Positions 33,335 to 43,254 of a stretch of DNA of 43,254 nt are shown here, piece after piece. The DNA lies in the NCBI GenBank assembly GCA_910588795.1, contig CAJURI010000016.1, forward strand, positions 1-43,254. Direction: 5' to 3'. Position numbers and translations under genes: made by a program. The notes beneath the pieces were generated by a model. That model was not told the origin of the DNA. It made no database searches and saw nothing but the letters and a program-made list of their open reading frames with translations. The stretch comes from an uncultured Duncaniella sp. Lineage in GTDB: Bacteria; Bacteroidota; Bacteroidia; Bacteroidales; Muribaculaceae. Positions within the stretch are counted from its first letter, which is position 1. Each line of letters begins with the position of its first letter.

Positions 33335-35083
33335 ATGAAAAAGATCCTTACATCAGTTTTACTCTGTTTCGGCTGTGCCATGATGACACCGGCCGCTAAC
33401 CTTCCGTCGATACTCGAGCTCCGTCATTCTATCACAGACGACAACATCATAGCTCCCGAAAGTTTTGAGACACAGACACGCCTGCTTGAAGAAAACTTCT
33501 ATCTGAAGAACTACGTAGTGCCCGGAGTGGATCTTGGAAACTCATACACCGCCACACCCAAGGAATACGAGGAAAGGCTTGCAAAACTGCCGACCATAAT
33601 AGATCTTCCTTACAATTCCATAGTAAGAAACTATATAGAGATGTACCTTGACCGCAAGCGCGGTCTCGTGGCCGACATGCTCGCACTGCACAATTATTAC
33701 GGACGGTTCTTTGAGGAAGAGCTTCTCAAAGAGGGGATGCCGCTCGAACTTGAATATCTCCCGGTGATCGAATCCGCAATCAACCCCAATGCCGTCTCCC
33801 GAGCAGGAGCCGTAGGGCTATGGCAGTTCATGCCCGCCACGGCAAAAGGTCTCGGGATGGAGATCAACTCACTTGTCGACGAGCGTCGTGACCCCAGAAT
33901 GTCATCAAGACTCGCAGCACGATACCTGAAACAGCTCCATGACATATATAATGACTGGTCACTCGCCATCGCGGCCTACAATTGCGGTCCGGGCAATGTC
34001 AACAAGGCACTCCGCCGCGCCGGAGCCGAAGGGGAAGTGAAAAAGGACTTCTGGGAGATATACAATTTCCTTCCTGCCGAGACACGCGGATATGTCCCCG
34101 CATTCATAGCCGCCAATTATGTGATGAACTACTATCGCCACCACGGAATATCACCCACCATAGTGAAGAGGCATCTCACCACCGACACCGTCAGGATCAA
34201 CCACCACGTACACTTCAACCAGATAGCGGCTGTGCTCAACATACCTGTCGAAGAGATCAGGATGCTCAATCCGCAGTTTCTGAAGGGCCTCATACCGGGC
34301 GACTACCGGCCTTACAATCTCACCCTTCCCACTCAGCAGTGTCTCAGCTACATAATGAGCGAGAAGCGTATCCTTGAATATGACAAAGACCTCTATGCGC
34401 GCCGCACCACAGCCGAGCCGGGCGGCATAACTTCAGCACCTGACATAGTGTCGGACGGTGGCAAATCCAATCTTGCAAACGCCGAGAGACAGACAGCCAA
34501 CGCTTCGGTCAACAACGAGATAGCAACGCAGGCAACCGAACGGATAGTGACAAAAAGCCACGTGGTGGAGCGCGGAGAGAACATACGTGACATCGCTAAA
34601 ATGTATGGAGTCTCGGCAACCGACATAAAGAGATGGAACAAACTCCGCAGAGGTAAAGTCAAAGCCGGAGACATTCTGACAATCGAGGTCGTGGAGCATA
34701 TCACACCTGATGAAGTGCGTGTCCAGGCCGCTCCGGAAGTCGCACAGGTATTCCCCCATAACGACCAGAAGTCAGACACACATGCCGAGACAGTGTCCTC
34801 TTCAAAAAATGTCAGCTCCCCCAAAGCCGTCGAGAAGAAAGAGCAACCCATAGCAAAGAAGAACACCCAGCAGACCAAGGCGGCCCGCACAACGACACAC
34901 ATTGTGAAAAAGGGTGAGACCCTTGACCGTATATCTCGCAAATACGGCACCACAGTAGCCGCAATCCAGGCTGCAAACGGCATGAAAAAGTCCGATACAA
35001 GACTGCAGATAAACCAAAAGCTCAAAATTCCTGCCAAGGGCGGCACTCAAAAGAAACCGACCTCACGAAAACGCCGTAGATGA
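33335..35083 (+). CDS. MltD-like lytic transglycosylase with two LysM domains
   Basis: This 582-residue exported enzyme cleaves the MurNAc-GlcNAc bond of peptidoglycan, forming 1,6-anhydroMurNAc ends. A signal peptide (MKKILTSVLLCFGCAMMTPA) is followed by the SLT domain at about 135-290. Catalytic Glu146 lies in EYLPVIESAINP, and SRAGAVGLWQFMPATAKGLG and IAAYNCGPGNVNKALR are family signatures. LysM domains occur at about 408-453 (HVVERGENIRDIAKMYGV) and 525-570 (HIVKKGETLDRISRKYGT), joined by a Lys/Thr-rich linker. Its products could feed the AmgK/MurU-like salvage pair encoded at 12080-14226. It ends in an ATGA overlap with the symporter gene. Confidence 0.93.
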   Translation: MKKILTSVLLCFGCAMMTPAANLPSILELRHSITDDNIIAPESFETQTRLLEENFYLKNYVVPGVDLGNSYTATPKEYEERLAKLPTIIDLPYNSIVRNYIEMYLDRKRGLVADMLALHNYYGRFFEEELLKEGMPLELEYLPVIESAINPNAVSRAGAVGLWQFMPATAKGLGMEINSLVDERRDPRMSSRLAARYLKQLHDIYNDWSLAIAAYNCGPGNVNKALRRAGAEGEVKKDFWEIYNFLPAETRGYVPAFIAANYVMNYYRHHGISPTIVKRHLTTDTVRINHHVHFNQIAAVLNIPVEEIRMLNPQFLKGLIPGDYRPYNLTLPTQQCLSYIMSEKRILEYDKDLYARRTTAEPGGITSAPDIVSDGGKSNLANAERQTANASVNNEIATQATERIVTKSHVVERGENIRDIAKMYGVSATDIKRWNKLRRGKVKAGDILTIEVVEHITPDEVRVQAAPEVAQVFPHNDQKSDTHAETVSSSKNVSSPKAVEKKEQPIAKKNTQQTKAARTTTHIVKKGETLDRISRKYGTTVAAIQAANGMKKSDTRLQINQKLKIPAKGGTQKKPTSRKRRR

Positions 35084-36432
35084 ACAACGGACAGCGCACA
35101 CAGTTCGCCACACGCCTCGGCGTCATAGCCACCACTGTCGGATCAGCGGTGGGTCTGGGCAACATATGGCGTTTCCCCTATGAAGCCGGAGTGCACGGCG
35201 GCGGGGCATTCCTGCTCATCGACCTGTTTTTCATATTCATAATAGGGGTCCCTGTGGTGTGTGCCGAATTCATCATAGGGAGGCACACAGGCTCCAATAT
35301 ACGCGGAGCGTTCCGCTCGCTCGCTCCGGGCAAGGCATGGGGATGGGTAAGCTACATAGGCATCACGGCATCCATTCTTATTCTGAGTTTCTACTCTGTG
35401 GTGGCAGGATGGACATTGGAGTACACCAGAAGGTCCGTATCCGGATTCGGAGGAATTACGACGCCCGAAGGGCTTCATGACCAGTTTGACACATATGCCT
35501 CAAGCGATATCGGGCCTGTTATATGGACGTTGGTATTCCTCGCTGCCAATTACATCATTCTCGTGCGCGGAGTGCAGAAAGGGATAGAAAAGATGAGCAA
35601 CATACTCATGCCCATGCTGTTCATTATCCTTATAATATTTGTCGCCAATTCGCTCATGATGCCAGGAGCGGCCGAAGGGCTTAAATTCCTCTTCATGCCT
35701 GACTTCTCAAAGGTAACACCTACAGTTGTGCTCAGTGCCATGGGACAGGCATTCTTCTCACTCAGCCTCGGGCTCGGCTGCCTCATCACATATTCAAGCT
35801 ATTTCACCAAGAGCACCCCTCTTGTAAGGACAGCGTTCATCACGGCCGGGCTCGATACATTTGTCGCGATACTTGCCGGCATAATCATATTCCCGGCAGT
35901 CTTCACATTCGGTCAGGAGCCTGCGGCAGGACCGAAACTCGTATTCGAGGTACTGCCGTCAATATTCATGCATATCGGCGGAGGAGTGTTCTGGTCCACG
36001 CTTTTCTTCTTCCTCCTCTTTCTTGCCTCCATCACCTCCACCATATCCATGGCAGAGATCTCCATAGCATACTTCACTGAAGAATTCAGACTGTCGCGTC
36101 GCACCTCCACCGCACTCACCATCGGTATCGCCATGTTTCTCGGCACATTGTGCGCACTCTCCTTCGGGTCGCTGAACTGGCTGAAAGTCTTCGGAATGAC
36201 AATCTTCAACTTCTTTGACTACTTCTCCTCCAATATACTCCTCCCTGTCGGCGGCATGATCATCTCTCTCTTCGTCGGATGGATACTGGACCGTGGAATC
36301 ATCAGAAGAGAGCTCCTCGGCAGCCGGCAAATAAGGAACACTTTCAATGTCAGCATAATCGTGTTCTGCCTGCGATGGCTGGCTCCTGTATGCATCGGAC
36401 TGGTCTTCATATTCGGTCTCGGCATATTCTGA
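35080..36432 (+). CDS. Sodium-dependent neurotransmitter:sodium symporter (NSS) family transporter
   Basis: This 450-residue LeuT-fold inner-membrane protein probably imports an amino acid with Na+. TTVGSAVGLGNIWRFPYEAGVHGGGAFLLIDLFF at the N-terminus contains the unwound first helix that binds sodium and substrate. ALGQAFFSLSLGLGCLITYSSYF is the sixth-helix region (the frame reads MGQAFFSLSLG). About 11 membrane helices are visible, a little shorter than the 12 of animal members, as in many bacterial relatives. Translation is coupled to the transglycosylase by ATGA. A minus-strand reading frame runs antisense through its last 474 bases. Confidence 0.92.
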   Translation: MNNGQRTQFATRLGVIATTVGSAVGLGNIWRFPYEAGVHGGGAFLLIDLFFIFIIGVPVVCAEFIIGRHTGSNIRGAFRSLAPGKAWGWVSYIGITASILILSFYSVVAGWTLEYTRRSVSGFGGITTPEGLHDQFDTYASSDIGPVIWTLVFLAANYIILVRGVQKGIEKMSNILMPMLFIILIIFVANSLMMPGAAEGLKFLFMPDFSKVTPTVVLSAMGQAFFSLSLGLGCLITYSSYFTKSTPLVRTAFITAGLDTFVAILAGIIIFPAVFTFGQEPAAGPKLVFEVLPSIFMHIGGGVFWSTLFFFLLFLASITSTISMAEISIAYFTEEFRLSRRTSTALTIGIAMFLGTLCALSFGSLNWLKVFGMTIFNFFDYFSSNILLPVGGMIISLFVGWILDRGIIRRELLGSRQIRNTFNVSIIVFCLRWLAPVCIGLVFIFGLGIF

Positions 36433-36726
36433 TGCATCATCTTGCCTCCCGGACCGCTCCCTCGCAGCACGTGACCGCTCCATGGCCCGGTCAATCTCGG
36501 GGAGCAACAACAGATAGGCTGTTTCGGACAGCGGACTGTAGTCATCCAGATTGACCGGTAAACCGTTGAAATAGTTGCACATCATAATGACAACCTCCCT
36601 GTTCTCGGGAGACGGCATGACATCGTTGATCCTCATCAACATATCTATGTAAAATTTATCAGAAACAGGCCTTACAGGTTTCTCTTTTTTTGTACGGGGC
36701 TTCCTTTTTTCAATTGATGCAGTCAT
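35959..36726 (-). CDS. Unrecognised small protein with an antisense-overlapping tail
   Basis: I do not recognise a family. The 255-residue frame begins at ATG 36726 with a basic stretch (ASIEKRKPRTKKEKPVRP). A protein-like helical region follows at about 23-85 (DKFYIDMLMRINDVMPSPENR, then CNYFNGLPVNLDDYSPLSETAYLLLLPEIDRAM). From about residue 99 on, the frame is antisense to the symporter gene and turns into an acidic, Gly/Ser-rich sequence, which is what an antisense copy of hydrophobic codons produces. The first 98 codons are likely the functional core; the tail may be a read-through after loss of an earlier stop. A -7-like box lies just upstream. Automatic callers may omit it because of the long opposite-strand overlap. 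Confidence 0.55.
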   Translation of the reverse strand: MTASIEKRKPRTKKEKPVRPVSDKFYIDMLMRINDVMPSPENREVVIMMCNYFNGLPVNLDDYSPLSETAYLLLLPEIDRAMERSRAARERSGRQDDASEYAETEYEDQSDAYRSQPSQAEHDYADIESVPYLPAAEELSSDDSTVQYPSDEERDDHAADREEYIGGEVVKEVEDCHSEDFQPVQRPEGECAQCAEKHGDTDGECGGGATRQSEFFSEVCYGDLCHGYGGGDGGKKEEEEEKRGPEHSSADMHEY

Positions 36727-36743
36727 GGTTCCAATTTTTTCAG

Positions 36744-36751
36744 CAAAATTA
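36744..36751 (-). promoter_or_regulatory. Candidate -7 box of the small minus-strand gene
   Basis: Read on the minus strand this is TAATTTTG, a match to TAnnTTTG, 17 bases before the ATG at 36726. No good -33 box is seen, and the leader would be very short. Confidence 0.4.
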
Positions 36752-36798
36752 TACTTCCGGCAATACCAAAATAGTGCGATAATATCACATCGCCCTAT

Positions 36799-36826
36799 AA
36801 AATCCCACTTCAAAAAGTGGGATTTT
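36799..36826. repeat. Perfect 12-base inverted repeat in the divergent promoter region
   Basis: AAAATCCCACTT (36799-36810) and AAGTGGGATTTT (36815-36826) are separated by four bases. It covers the -33 region of the candidate hut promoter, so it could be an operator. Its T-rich ends on both strands also fit a bidirectional terminator that would stop read-through from the symporter gene. The two roles cannot be separated by sequence. Confidence 0.75.
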
Positions 36827-36839
36827 CCATATATTTTAC

Positions 36840-36847
36840 TAATTTTG
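36840..36847 (+). promoter_or_regulatory. Candidate -7 box of the histidine-utilisation operon
   Basis: TAATTTTG matches TAnnTTTG and lies about 107 bases before the ftcD start. The -33 position falls within the inverted repeat and has no TTTG, as would be expected for a promoter that depends on an activator or is covered by a repressor. Confidence 0.5.
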
Positions 36848-36954
36848 CCATGCATGTTTCAACTGTTCCTTTCCGGCCTGAACGCCACAAGAGGGATTGA
36901 CTGCGACATAGCCGACAGAGTGTAACGATAAACCAACCTTAAAACAATAGATCA

Positions 36955-38655
36955 ATGGAAACAAAGCTGATAGAGTGTGTACCTAATTTCAGCGAAGGTC
37001 GTGACAAGACCGCTATCAAAGCAATCACCGATGCGATATGCAAAGCATCGTCCGTACGTCTGCTTGACGTTGACCCGGGAGAAGCCACCAACCGCACGGT
37101 AGTCACGTTCGTCGGAACCCCCGAAGATGTAATGGAAGCGGCATTCCAAGGAATAAAGAAGGCCGCCGAAGTCATAGATATGAGCAAGCATCACGGCGCG
37201 CATCCCCGCATGGGAGCCACCGATGTCTGCCCGTTCGTTCCTGTAAGCGGTGTCACTCTCGAAGAATGTGCCGAACTGTCCCGTCAGCTTGCCCGCAGGG
37301 TGGCTGACGAACTGCATATACCGGTTTACTGTTACGAGGCCGCAGCCTTCACTCCTGAACGTAAGAATCTTGCTGTATGTCGAAAAGGTGAATATGAAGG
37401 TCTTGCCGACCGTCTCGGCAAACCCGGTAAAGGCGCGGACTTCGGCGACCGTCCCTTTGACGACGAAGTAGCCCGTACAGGTGCTACAGCAATCGGTGCT
37501 CGCAATTTCCTCATTGCAGTCAACTTCAATCTCAACACCACATCTACACGCCGTGCCAACGCAATAGCATTTGACGTGCGTGAGAAAGGCCGTCCCATGC
37601 GTGAAGGGGGGAAGCCCAACGGCAAACCGCTCAAGGCCGAGGACGGCACACCGCTCATGCAGCCCGGCACACTGCCCTGCACCAAGGCTATAGGATGGTT
37701 CATCGACGAATACGGCATAGCACAGGTGTCGATGAACATCACCGATATCACCACCACTCCACTCCATGTGGCATTTGATGAAGTGTGCCGCGCAGCAAAT
37801 GCCCGCGGAATACGTGTCACAGGCACCGAAATCGTCGGACTTGTGCCCAAGAGTGCCATCATTGATGCCGGCCGATATTTCCTGCACAAACAGCAGCGTT
37901 CATCAGGCATACCCGAGAGCGAGATAGTACGTATGGCAGTCAAGTCAATGGGGCTTGACGAACTGAAACCGTTCGATGCAGACGAAAAGATCATCGAGTA
38001 TCTGATAGCCTCTGACAACGCCGGTGAGAAAAAACTCGTAGATATGACATGCCGCGGTTTTGCCGATGAGACAGCATCCGAATCCCCCGCTCCCGGCGGA
38101 GGATCCATATCAGCCTACATGGGCGCACTCGGAGCATCGCTTGCAACTATGGTGGCAAATCTGTCGGCCCACAAGGCCGGATGGGATGACCGCTGGAAAG
38201 AGTTCTCCGACGTTGCCGAAGAGGGCCGTGTACTGATCGACTCTCTCATATCCCTTGTTGACGAGGACACCCAGGCATTCAACCGCATTATGGCTGTATT
38301 CTCCATGCCAAAGGGCACGGATGCAGAAAAAGCAGCCCGCGCAGAAGCGATGGAATCGGCAACAGAATACGCCACACGAGTGCCACTGCGCACAATGGAA
38401 CAGGCCATCAAGGTGTTCCCTCTCGCACAGAAAATGGCAGAGGAAGGCAACCCCGCATCAGTCAGCGATGCAGGAGTGGGAGCACTCGCAGCGCGGGCTG
38501 CAGTGCGCGGAGCATGCCTGAATGTGAAAATCAATGCCGCAGGCCTCAAGAACCGCGCCCTCGCCGATGAACTTGTAGGCCGTGCCGAATCCCTCGCAGC
38601 AGAAGCTGAAAAGCTTGAGATGGAGGTCCTCAAGACAGTAGAATCAAAAATTTAA
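36955..38655 (+). CDS. ftcD: Bifunctional glutamate formimidoyltransferase / formimidoyl-THF cyclodeaminase
   Basis: This 566-residue protein performs the last step of histidine degradation. It moves the formimino group from formiminoglutamate to tetrahydrofolate, giving glutamate, then releases ammonia to form methenyl-THF. The formiminotransferase part spans about 1-330 (ECVPNFSEGRD at the start, HHGAHPRMGATDVCPFVPV, TGTEIVGLVPKSAI). The cyclodeaminase spans about 360-560 (ASESPAPGGGSISAYMGALGASLATMVANL, VSDAGVGALAARAAVRGA). The two activities are separate proteins in many bacteria and fused in animals; here they are fused. It is the first gene of the hut operon, 13 bases before hutU. Confidence 0.95.
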   Translation: METKLIECVPNFSEGRDKTAIKAITDAICKASSVRLLDVDPGEATNRTVVTFVGTPEDVMEAAFQGIKKAAEVIDMSKHHGAHPRMGATDVCPFVPVSGVTLEECAELSRQLARRVADELHIPVYCYEAAAFTPERKNLAVCRKGEYEGLADRLGKPGKGADFGDRPFDDEVARTGATAIGARNFLIAVNFNLNTTSTRRANAIAFDVREKGRPMREGGKPNGKPLKAEDGTPLMQPGTLPCTKAIGWFIDEYGIAQVSMNITDITTTPLHVAFDEVCRAANARGIRVTGTEIVGLVPKSAIIDAGRYFLHKQQRSSGIPESEIVRMAVKSMGLDELKPFDADEKIIEYLIASDNAGEKKLVDMTCRGFADETASESPAPGGGSISAYMGALGASLATMVANLSAHKAGWDDRWKEFSDVAEEGRVLIDSLISLVDEDTQAFNRIMAVFSMPKGTDAEKAARAEAMESATEYATRVPLRTMEQAIKVFPLAQKMAEEGNPASVSDAGVGALAARAAVRGACLNVKINAAGLKNRALADELVGRAESLAAEAEKLEMEVLKTVESKI

Positions 38656-38668
38656 GGATACATATCAT

Positions 38669-40690
<2,022 letters not shown>

Positions 40691-40701
40691 CATAACATCA
40701 T

Positions 40702-40739
40702 GATGGTGATGTGACGTAAGTCCACGCCACATCACCATC
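40702..40739 (+). terminator. Hairpin between hutU and hutH
   Basis: GATGGTGATGTG (40702-40713) pairs perfectly with CACATCACCATC (40728-40739), and CGT/ACG extends the stem after one A-C mismatch, leaving a six-base loop. It is followed by CTTACTTAAAT rather than a T-run. It could be a partial terminator or an mRNA-processing/stability element that sets the hutU:hutH ratio. Confidence 0.55.
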
Positions 40740-40788
40740 CTTACTTAAATATAATAACCAAGAATCATAATATCATACAAAAAATAGT

Positions 40789-42267
40789 ATGAACCACGAA
40801 ATATCATCAGAATGGCTGACCATTGAGAAGGTCGAAGAGATCCTCAATCAGCATGCATCACTGTCACTCTCGGAAGAGGCTGTGGAACGTATTGAAAAGT
40901 GCCGCAGATATCTCGACGAAAAGATGGAATCCCAGACCGATCCCATCTACGGAATCACCACCGGATTCGGCTCGCTCTGCAACATATCGATCGACAAGGA
41001 GAGCCTGACACAGCTGCAAAAAAATCTCGTGATGTCACATGCCTGCGGACTTGGTGACCGCGTGGCTCCCCAGATAGTACGGCTGATGCTCCTGCTCAAG
41101 ATACAGTCACTCTCCTACGGCAATTCCGGCGTGCAGCTTGCCACCGTGCAGCGGCTCATCGACTTCTACAATGCCGACATACTGCCCGTGGTGTTCAGCC
41201 AGGGTTCACTCGGCGCATCCGGCGACCTCGCCCCTCTCGCCAACCTCAGCCTCCCGTTGCTCGGGCTCGGCGAGGTGATGTGGCACGGCCACATCATACC
41301 GGCGTCAGAGGCTCTTGACAATATGGGCTGGCGTCCTATCGACCTGCAGTCAAAAGAGGGACTCGCGCTGCTCAACGGCACCCAGTTCATGTCGGCCCAC
41401 GCTGTCGACGCCCTCATCAAGGCTCTGCGCCTGAGCCGTCAGGCCGACAAGATCGCAGCCATGTCGCTCGACGCATTTGACGGCAGAGTGGATGCTTTCG
41501 GCGACGAAGTGAACCGTGTACGCCACCACAAAGGGCAGATCGAGACAGCCAAGACGGTACGCGACTATCTTGAAGGGAGCGAAATTGCCGCCCATCCCAA
41601 GAAACATGTCCAGGACCCCTACTCTTTCCGTTGCATACCTCAGGTGCACGGCGCAGCCAAGGACACCATAGCATATGTGAAAGGGAAAATCGAGGATGAG
41701 ATCAACAGCCCGACCGACAACCCGACAATATTCCCCGACGAGGACATAATCGTATCGGCAGGCAACTTCCACGGCGAGCCTATAGCCCTGCCTATGGATT
41801 TCCTTGCCATCGCGCTTGCCGAACTTGCCAACATATCGGAACGCCGTATCTACAAACTCATCTCGGGAGTGCGTCAGCTCCCGTCATTCCTGGTCGCAAA
41901 ACCGGGCGTTAACAGCGGATTCATGATACCGCAGTATGCGGCCGCATCGATCGTCAGCCAGAACAAGGGTCTGTGCTGGCCCAACAGCGTCGACTCCATA
42001 CCGTCATCACAGGGACAGGAGGACCATGTGTCAATGGGCTCGAATGCCGCCACCAAACTGATACGTGTCGCCGACAATACCGAGCGAGTGCTTGCCATAG
42101 AGCTTTTCAATGCCGCTCAGGCTCTCGATTTCCGCCGTCCGCTGAAGTCGTCGGACACCATCGAGGAATTCCATACGGCATTCCGCCGCGAAGTACCTTT
42201 CATTCAGACAGATACTGTGATGTATCCGTTCATTGAAAAGTCAGTACAGTTCCTCCGCCAGAATTAA
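40789..42267 (+). CDS. hutH: Histidine ammonia-lyase
   Basis: This 492-residue enzyme deaminates histidine to urocanate, the entry reaction of the pathway. Ala143-Ser144-Gly145 in GSLGASGDLAPLA cyclises to the electrophilic MIO cofactor. YGITTGFGSL at about 54-63 carries the catalytic Tyr loop, and NSGFMIPQYAAAS and SQGQEDHVSMGS are further active-site stretches. The length is near the usual 500 residues. A 98-base gap with a hairpin separates it from hutU, and hutI follows after four bases. Confidence 0.96.
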   Translation: MNHEISSEWLTIEKVEEILNQHASLSLSEEAVERIEKCRRYLDEKMESQTDPIYGITTGFGSLCNISIDKESLTQLQKNLVMSHACGLGDRVAPQIVRLMLLLKIQSLSYGNSGVQLATVQRLIDFYNADILPVVFSQGSLGASGDLAPLANLSLPLLGLGEVMWHGHIIPASEALDNMGWRPIDLQSKEGLALLNGTQFMSAHAVDALIKALRLSRQADKIAAMSLDAFDGRVDAFGDEVNRVRHHKGQIETAKTVRDYLEGSEIAAHPKKHVQDPYSFRCIPQVHGAAKDTIAYVKGKIEDEINSPTDNPTIFPDEDIIVSAGNFHGEPIALPMDFLAIALAELANISERRIYKLISGVRQLPSFLVAKPGVNSGFMIPQYAAASIVSQNKGLCWPNSVDSIPSSQGQEDHVSMGSNAATKLIRVADNTERVLAIELFNAAQALDFRRPLKSSDTIEEFHTAFRREVPFIQTDTVMYPFIEKSVQFLRQN

Positions 42268-42271
42268 TCAG

Positions 42272-43254
42272 ATGATTCTCATAAAAAACATCGGGGCGAT
42301 AGTCGGCGTGCGTGATCACGCCGACCGTCCGCTCCGTGGCGAAGAGATGAACCGTCTGCCGGAGCTGCGCAACGCCTGGCTTCTGACCGACGGTGACAGG
42401 ATACACTCCTACGGCAAAATGCCTGACTGTCCGCAACAGGCCGACGAGACAGTCGATGCCCGCGGCGGATGGCTGTTTCCGGCATTCTGCGACTCGCACA
42501 CACATCTGATATTTGCCGGTAACCGTGAAAAAGAGTTTGTCGACAAAATCAATGGTCTGAGCTATGCAGAAATCGCAGCCCGAGGAGGCGGAATACTCAA
42601 CTCCGCCGACCGTCTTCACGGCTATACCGAGCAGCAGCTCTTTGAAGAAGCAGCCCCGAGGCTCGATGCCATAATGCGTTCCGGCACCGGAGCGGTGGAA
42701 ATCAAAAGCGGTTACGGACTCACTCTCGAGGACGAACTGAAGATGCTCCGGGTGATAGCACGCATAAAAGAGGAATATCCGCTCGCAGTGCGCTCGACTT
42801 TCCTTGGCGCACATGCAGTAGGACGCGCCTACGAAGGACGGCAGGAGGAATATGTCGACTATGTGTGCCGCGAGATGATCCCCGCAGTGGCGGCCGAAGG
42901 GCTTGCGGATTATGCTGACGTGTTCTGCGAGGAGGGATTTTTCACGGTCGAAGAGACCGACAGGATATTCAGCCATGCCGAACACTACGGCATAAAGCCA
43001 CGCCTTCATGCCAATCAGCTTCACTGCTCAGGAGGCGTGCAGGTGGGAGTGAAACACAAAGCTGCATCTGTGGACCACCTTGAGAATATAAGCCAGACCG
43101 AGATAGACATACTCGCCACATCCGAGACCATCGCGACCGTGCTTCCGGGAGCATCGTTCTTCCTGAATATGTGTCACGCCCCTGCACGCGAGCTTATCAA
43201 GGCGGGTGCCGCTGTTGCTATCGCTTCGGACTATAATCCCGGCTCATCACCCTC
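42272..43254 (+). CDS. hutI: Imidazolonepropionase, 3' end cut by the window
   Basis: This is the first 327 codons of an amidohydrolase-family enzyme that opens imidazolone propionate to formiminoglutamate, the substrate of FtcD. SHTHLIFAGNREKEF at about 74-88 gives the first metal and substrate residues. Further motifs are EIKSGYGLTLEDELKML, FLGAHAVG, LHANQL (metal-binding His), VDHLEN and, at the window edge, SDYNPGSSP. The reading frame is intact throughout. A complete protein of about 410-415 residues would be expected, so roughly 85 residues are missing. It starts four bases after hutH. Confidence 0.94.
   Translation, partial: MILIKNIGAIVGVRDHADRPLRGEEMNRLPELRNAWLLTDGDRIHSYGKMPDCPQQADETVDARGGWLFPAFCDSHTHLIFAGNREKEFVDKINGLSYAEIAARGGGILNSADRLHGYTEQQLFEEAAPRLDAIMRSGTGAVEIKSGYGLTLEDELKMLRVIARIKEEYPLAVRSTFLGAHAVGRAYEGRQEEYVDYVCREMIPAVAAEGLADYADVFCEEGFFTVEETDRIFSHAEHYGIKPRLHANQLHCSGGVQVGVKHKAASVDHLENISQTEIDILATSETIATVLPGASFFLNMCHAPARELIKAGAAVAIASDYNPGSSP

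Noticed and set aside
34558..34565. CCACGTGG as a possible parS core near parAB
   Set aside because: Only the central CACGTG matches; the flanks within the transglycosylase coding sequence do not resemble the 16-base parS palindrome.
36952..37887. Minus-strand frame of 311 codons within ftcD
   Set aside because: FtcD on the plus strand matches the family throughout; the antisense frame has no recognisable motif.
42230..43024. Minus-strand frame of 264 codons across hutI
   Set aside because: The plus strand reads as imidazolonepropionase with its metal-binding motifs intact.

Overview
The window looks like a chromosome segment from a member of the Bacteroidales, most likely Muribaculaceae or a close relative. 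The reasons are the repeated -7 promoter box TAnnTTTG typical of the phylum, an UpxY-type (NusG-like) gene heading a capsule locus, the run parA-parB-DUF5683-MltD, a BT_3928-type membrane protein beside a DUF1599 protein, and protein sequences of Bacteroidales character. No tRNA, rRNA, transposase, integrase or CRISPR array was found.

Region 1 (1-12009) is a capsular or exopolysaccharide locus. A promoter-like element (290-318) lies between two near-identical palindromes (190-214 and 380-396) upstream of an UpxY-family antiterminator. Behind it, in tightly packed and mostly overlapping frames, come a Wzx flippase, two left-handed beta-helix acyltransferases, five glycosyltransferases, an EpsG-type Wzy polymerase and an NAD-dependent epimerase. 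Genes from 1400 to 11000 are AT-rich, while the ends of the locus and the rest of the window are GC-richer, so the cassette was probably exchanged horizontally. No initiating phosphoglycosyltransferase is present, so that step must be encoded elsewhere. A hairpin at 12042-12077 ends the operon.

Region 2 (12080-14226, minus strand) holds a MurU-like nucleotidyltransferase and an AmgK-like sugar kinase fused to the C-terminal domain of RapZ. Together they look like an amino-sugar or MurNAc salvage pair with a built-in amino-sugar-phosphate sensor. This is the most interesting protein architecture in the window.

Region 3 (14347-30497) is housekeeping: a SpoU-type RNA methyltransferase with an apparently leaderless GTG start, RadA, TpiA, a SPOR protein, FolE, RlmD (minus), GyrA, a TPR lipid/envelope-type secreted protein, DUF1599, a BT_3928/DoxX-like membrane protein, a dGTPase, a TPM-domain protein with zinc ribbons and an AlsT-type amino-acid symporter. 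The 412-base gap at 18535-18946 has an orphan promoter and a hairpin that could bound a small RNA.

Region 4 (30542-36726) is parA-parB, a DUF5683 protein, a LysM lytic transglycosylase and an NSS sodium symporter. It is followed on the opposite strand by a small unrecognised gene whose reading frame runs 474 bases antisense into the symporter gene.

Region 5 (36840-43254) is a histidine-utilisation operon in the order ftcD (fused formimidoyltransferase-cyclodeaminase), hutU, hutH, hutI. HutI is cut by the window end. The operon converts histidine to glutamate and passes the one-carbon unit to tetrahydrofolate.
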